From assembly GCF_038443385.1 (NCBI RefSeq), contig NZ_CP151726.1, positions 7,936,001 to 8,000,000 on the forward strand: a DNA stretch of 64,000 nt, written 5' to 3'. Position numbers and translations under genes: made by a program. The stretch is from Stieleria varia (GTDB lineage Bacteria; Planctomycetota; Planctomycetia; Pirellulales; Pirellulaceae). Positions within the stretch are counted from its first letter, which is position 1; the number at the start of each line of letters is the position of its first letter. Below are positions 63,548-64,000 of the stretch, one piece after another. Below the pieces are notes generated by a model. That model was not told where the DNA came from and searched no databases. It saw only the letters and a program-made list of their open reading frames with translations.

Positions 63548-63946
63548 ATGACCAATCAACCCACTTTCCAGTCGGCTTTTCCCTACCAGAGTGATGTCTT
63601 GTCACTGCCCGTGACGGATCTTGATGTCGCGTCGAAGTGGTACTGTCGACATTTCGGCATGACGGAAGTGGAACGCAAAGAGTCTCCTTGCCCGAGCGTC
63701 ATCCTGGAACGCGACGGGGTACGAATCGGCTTTGCGATCAATGGTGGAGATGCGTCACAGGATGGGGCAGCGATTTTGGTCAATGACATTCACTCGCTCA
63801 AAGACGAGTTTGAAGCCAACGGCGTCGATGTCGCCGAACTGAGCGTGGACCGACGCGACGGACAAGAGTTCTATGTCTTCTTTGTCGTCGCGCCAGACGG
63901 ACTTTGCTATTACGTTCACGAACCGAAGACTGGTGAGGACTTCTGA
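63548..63946 (+). CDS. Glyoxalase/VOC superfamily protein
   Basis: A 132-residue protein of the vicinal-oxygen-chelate fold. VLSLPVTDLDVASKWYCRHFGMTEVERKESPCPSVILERDGVRIGFAINGG and a second half ending YVFFVVAPDGLCYYVHEP give the usual two beta-alpha-beta-beta-beta modules, but the metal ligands are incomplete, so the reaction is unknown. ATG 63548 removes an unlike upstream stretch. No attC follows within the window (63947-64000 holds no gene). Confidence 0.8.
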   Translation: MTNQPTFQSAFPYQSDVLSLPVTDLDVASKWYCRHFGMTEVERKESPCPSVILERDGVRIGFAINGGDASQDGAAILVNDIHSLKDEFEANGVDVAELSVDRRDGQEFYVFFVVAPDGLCYYVHEPKTGEDF

Positions 63947-64000
63947 TGGCATGGATCAATGCTGTGGCTGGGTAAGCAGCCCGACCAAGTGTCGTGATCG

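Overview
The window is about 64 kb of planctomycete chromosome, most like a marine Rhodopirellula-type member of the Pirellulaceae. Evidence for this: an Asp/Cys-type sulfatase, a DUF1501 plus PSCyt1/DUF1549/DUF1553 pair with a CxxCH haem motif, a giant dockerin-bearing surface protein with the planctomycete N-terminal RRRLLTERLENRMLLA-type motif, a tandem double UvrA, futalosine-pathway menaquinone genes, and many short palindromic intergenic repeats. The assignment is inference from gene content; there is no rRNA in the window.

Positions 1-46,600 are ordinary chromosome. In order: a dicarboxylate/glutamate symporter; a five-gene operon on the minus strand built around a MotA/TolQ/ExbB-type channel; mqnA-mqnC; an RluA-type pseudouridine synthase; a sulfatase; a small CxxCH protein; the double-length UvrA; a TIM-barrel epimerase; a 13-kb gene with 21 tandem Ig-like repeats; SMC; a GltS-like symporter; an esterase; a tandemly damaged region next to a YbgC-like thioesterase; and the DUF1501/DUF1549 pair.

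Positions 46,742-63,355 hold the notable element: a tyrosine recombinase followed, in the same direction, by 28 consecutive integron-type gene cassettes. Each cassette begins with the TTRRRY half of a core site and ends in an attC site (27 clear, one decayed) of about 136-140 bp, or about 210 bp in a long form. The R'' box at the end of each cassette is complementary to that cassette's own first bases, which is the hallmark of attC. Nearly every cassette carries a small plus-strand gene. Most are unknown families; recognisable ones include DUF5076, SMI1/KNR4, Imm22-like, LexA-type HTH, a lipoprotein, three RelE/ParE-type toxin-antitoxin pairs and a Doc/Fic pair. One cassette is an exact 479-bp duplicate, one is a near duplicate, two have no convincing gene and one gene is broken by a stop codon.

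Two features look unusual. First, all 28 attC sites, including the three long-form ones and the decayed last one, contain a sigma70-like promoter pointing at the next cassette: a TTGGCA/TTGTCA/TTGTTC-type -35, exactly 17 bp, and a TACAAT/TAGAAT-type -10, most often with an extended TGG before the -10. This would give each cassette gene its own transcription start wherever the cassette lands. Second, the adjacent recombinase resembles IntI at both ends of its catalytic domain but lacks the stretch where integron integrases carry the extra alpha-I2 helix, and it is codirectional with the array. Either it is a divergent integrase working on these sites or the array is an orphan cassette cluster next to an unrelated recombinase. 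After the array come a short decayed spacer and a glyoxalase/VOC-family gene.
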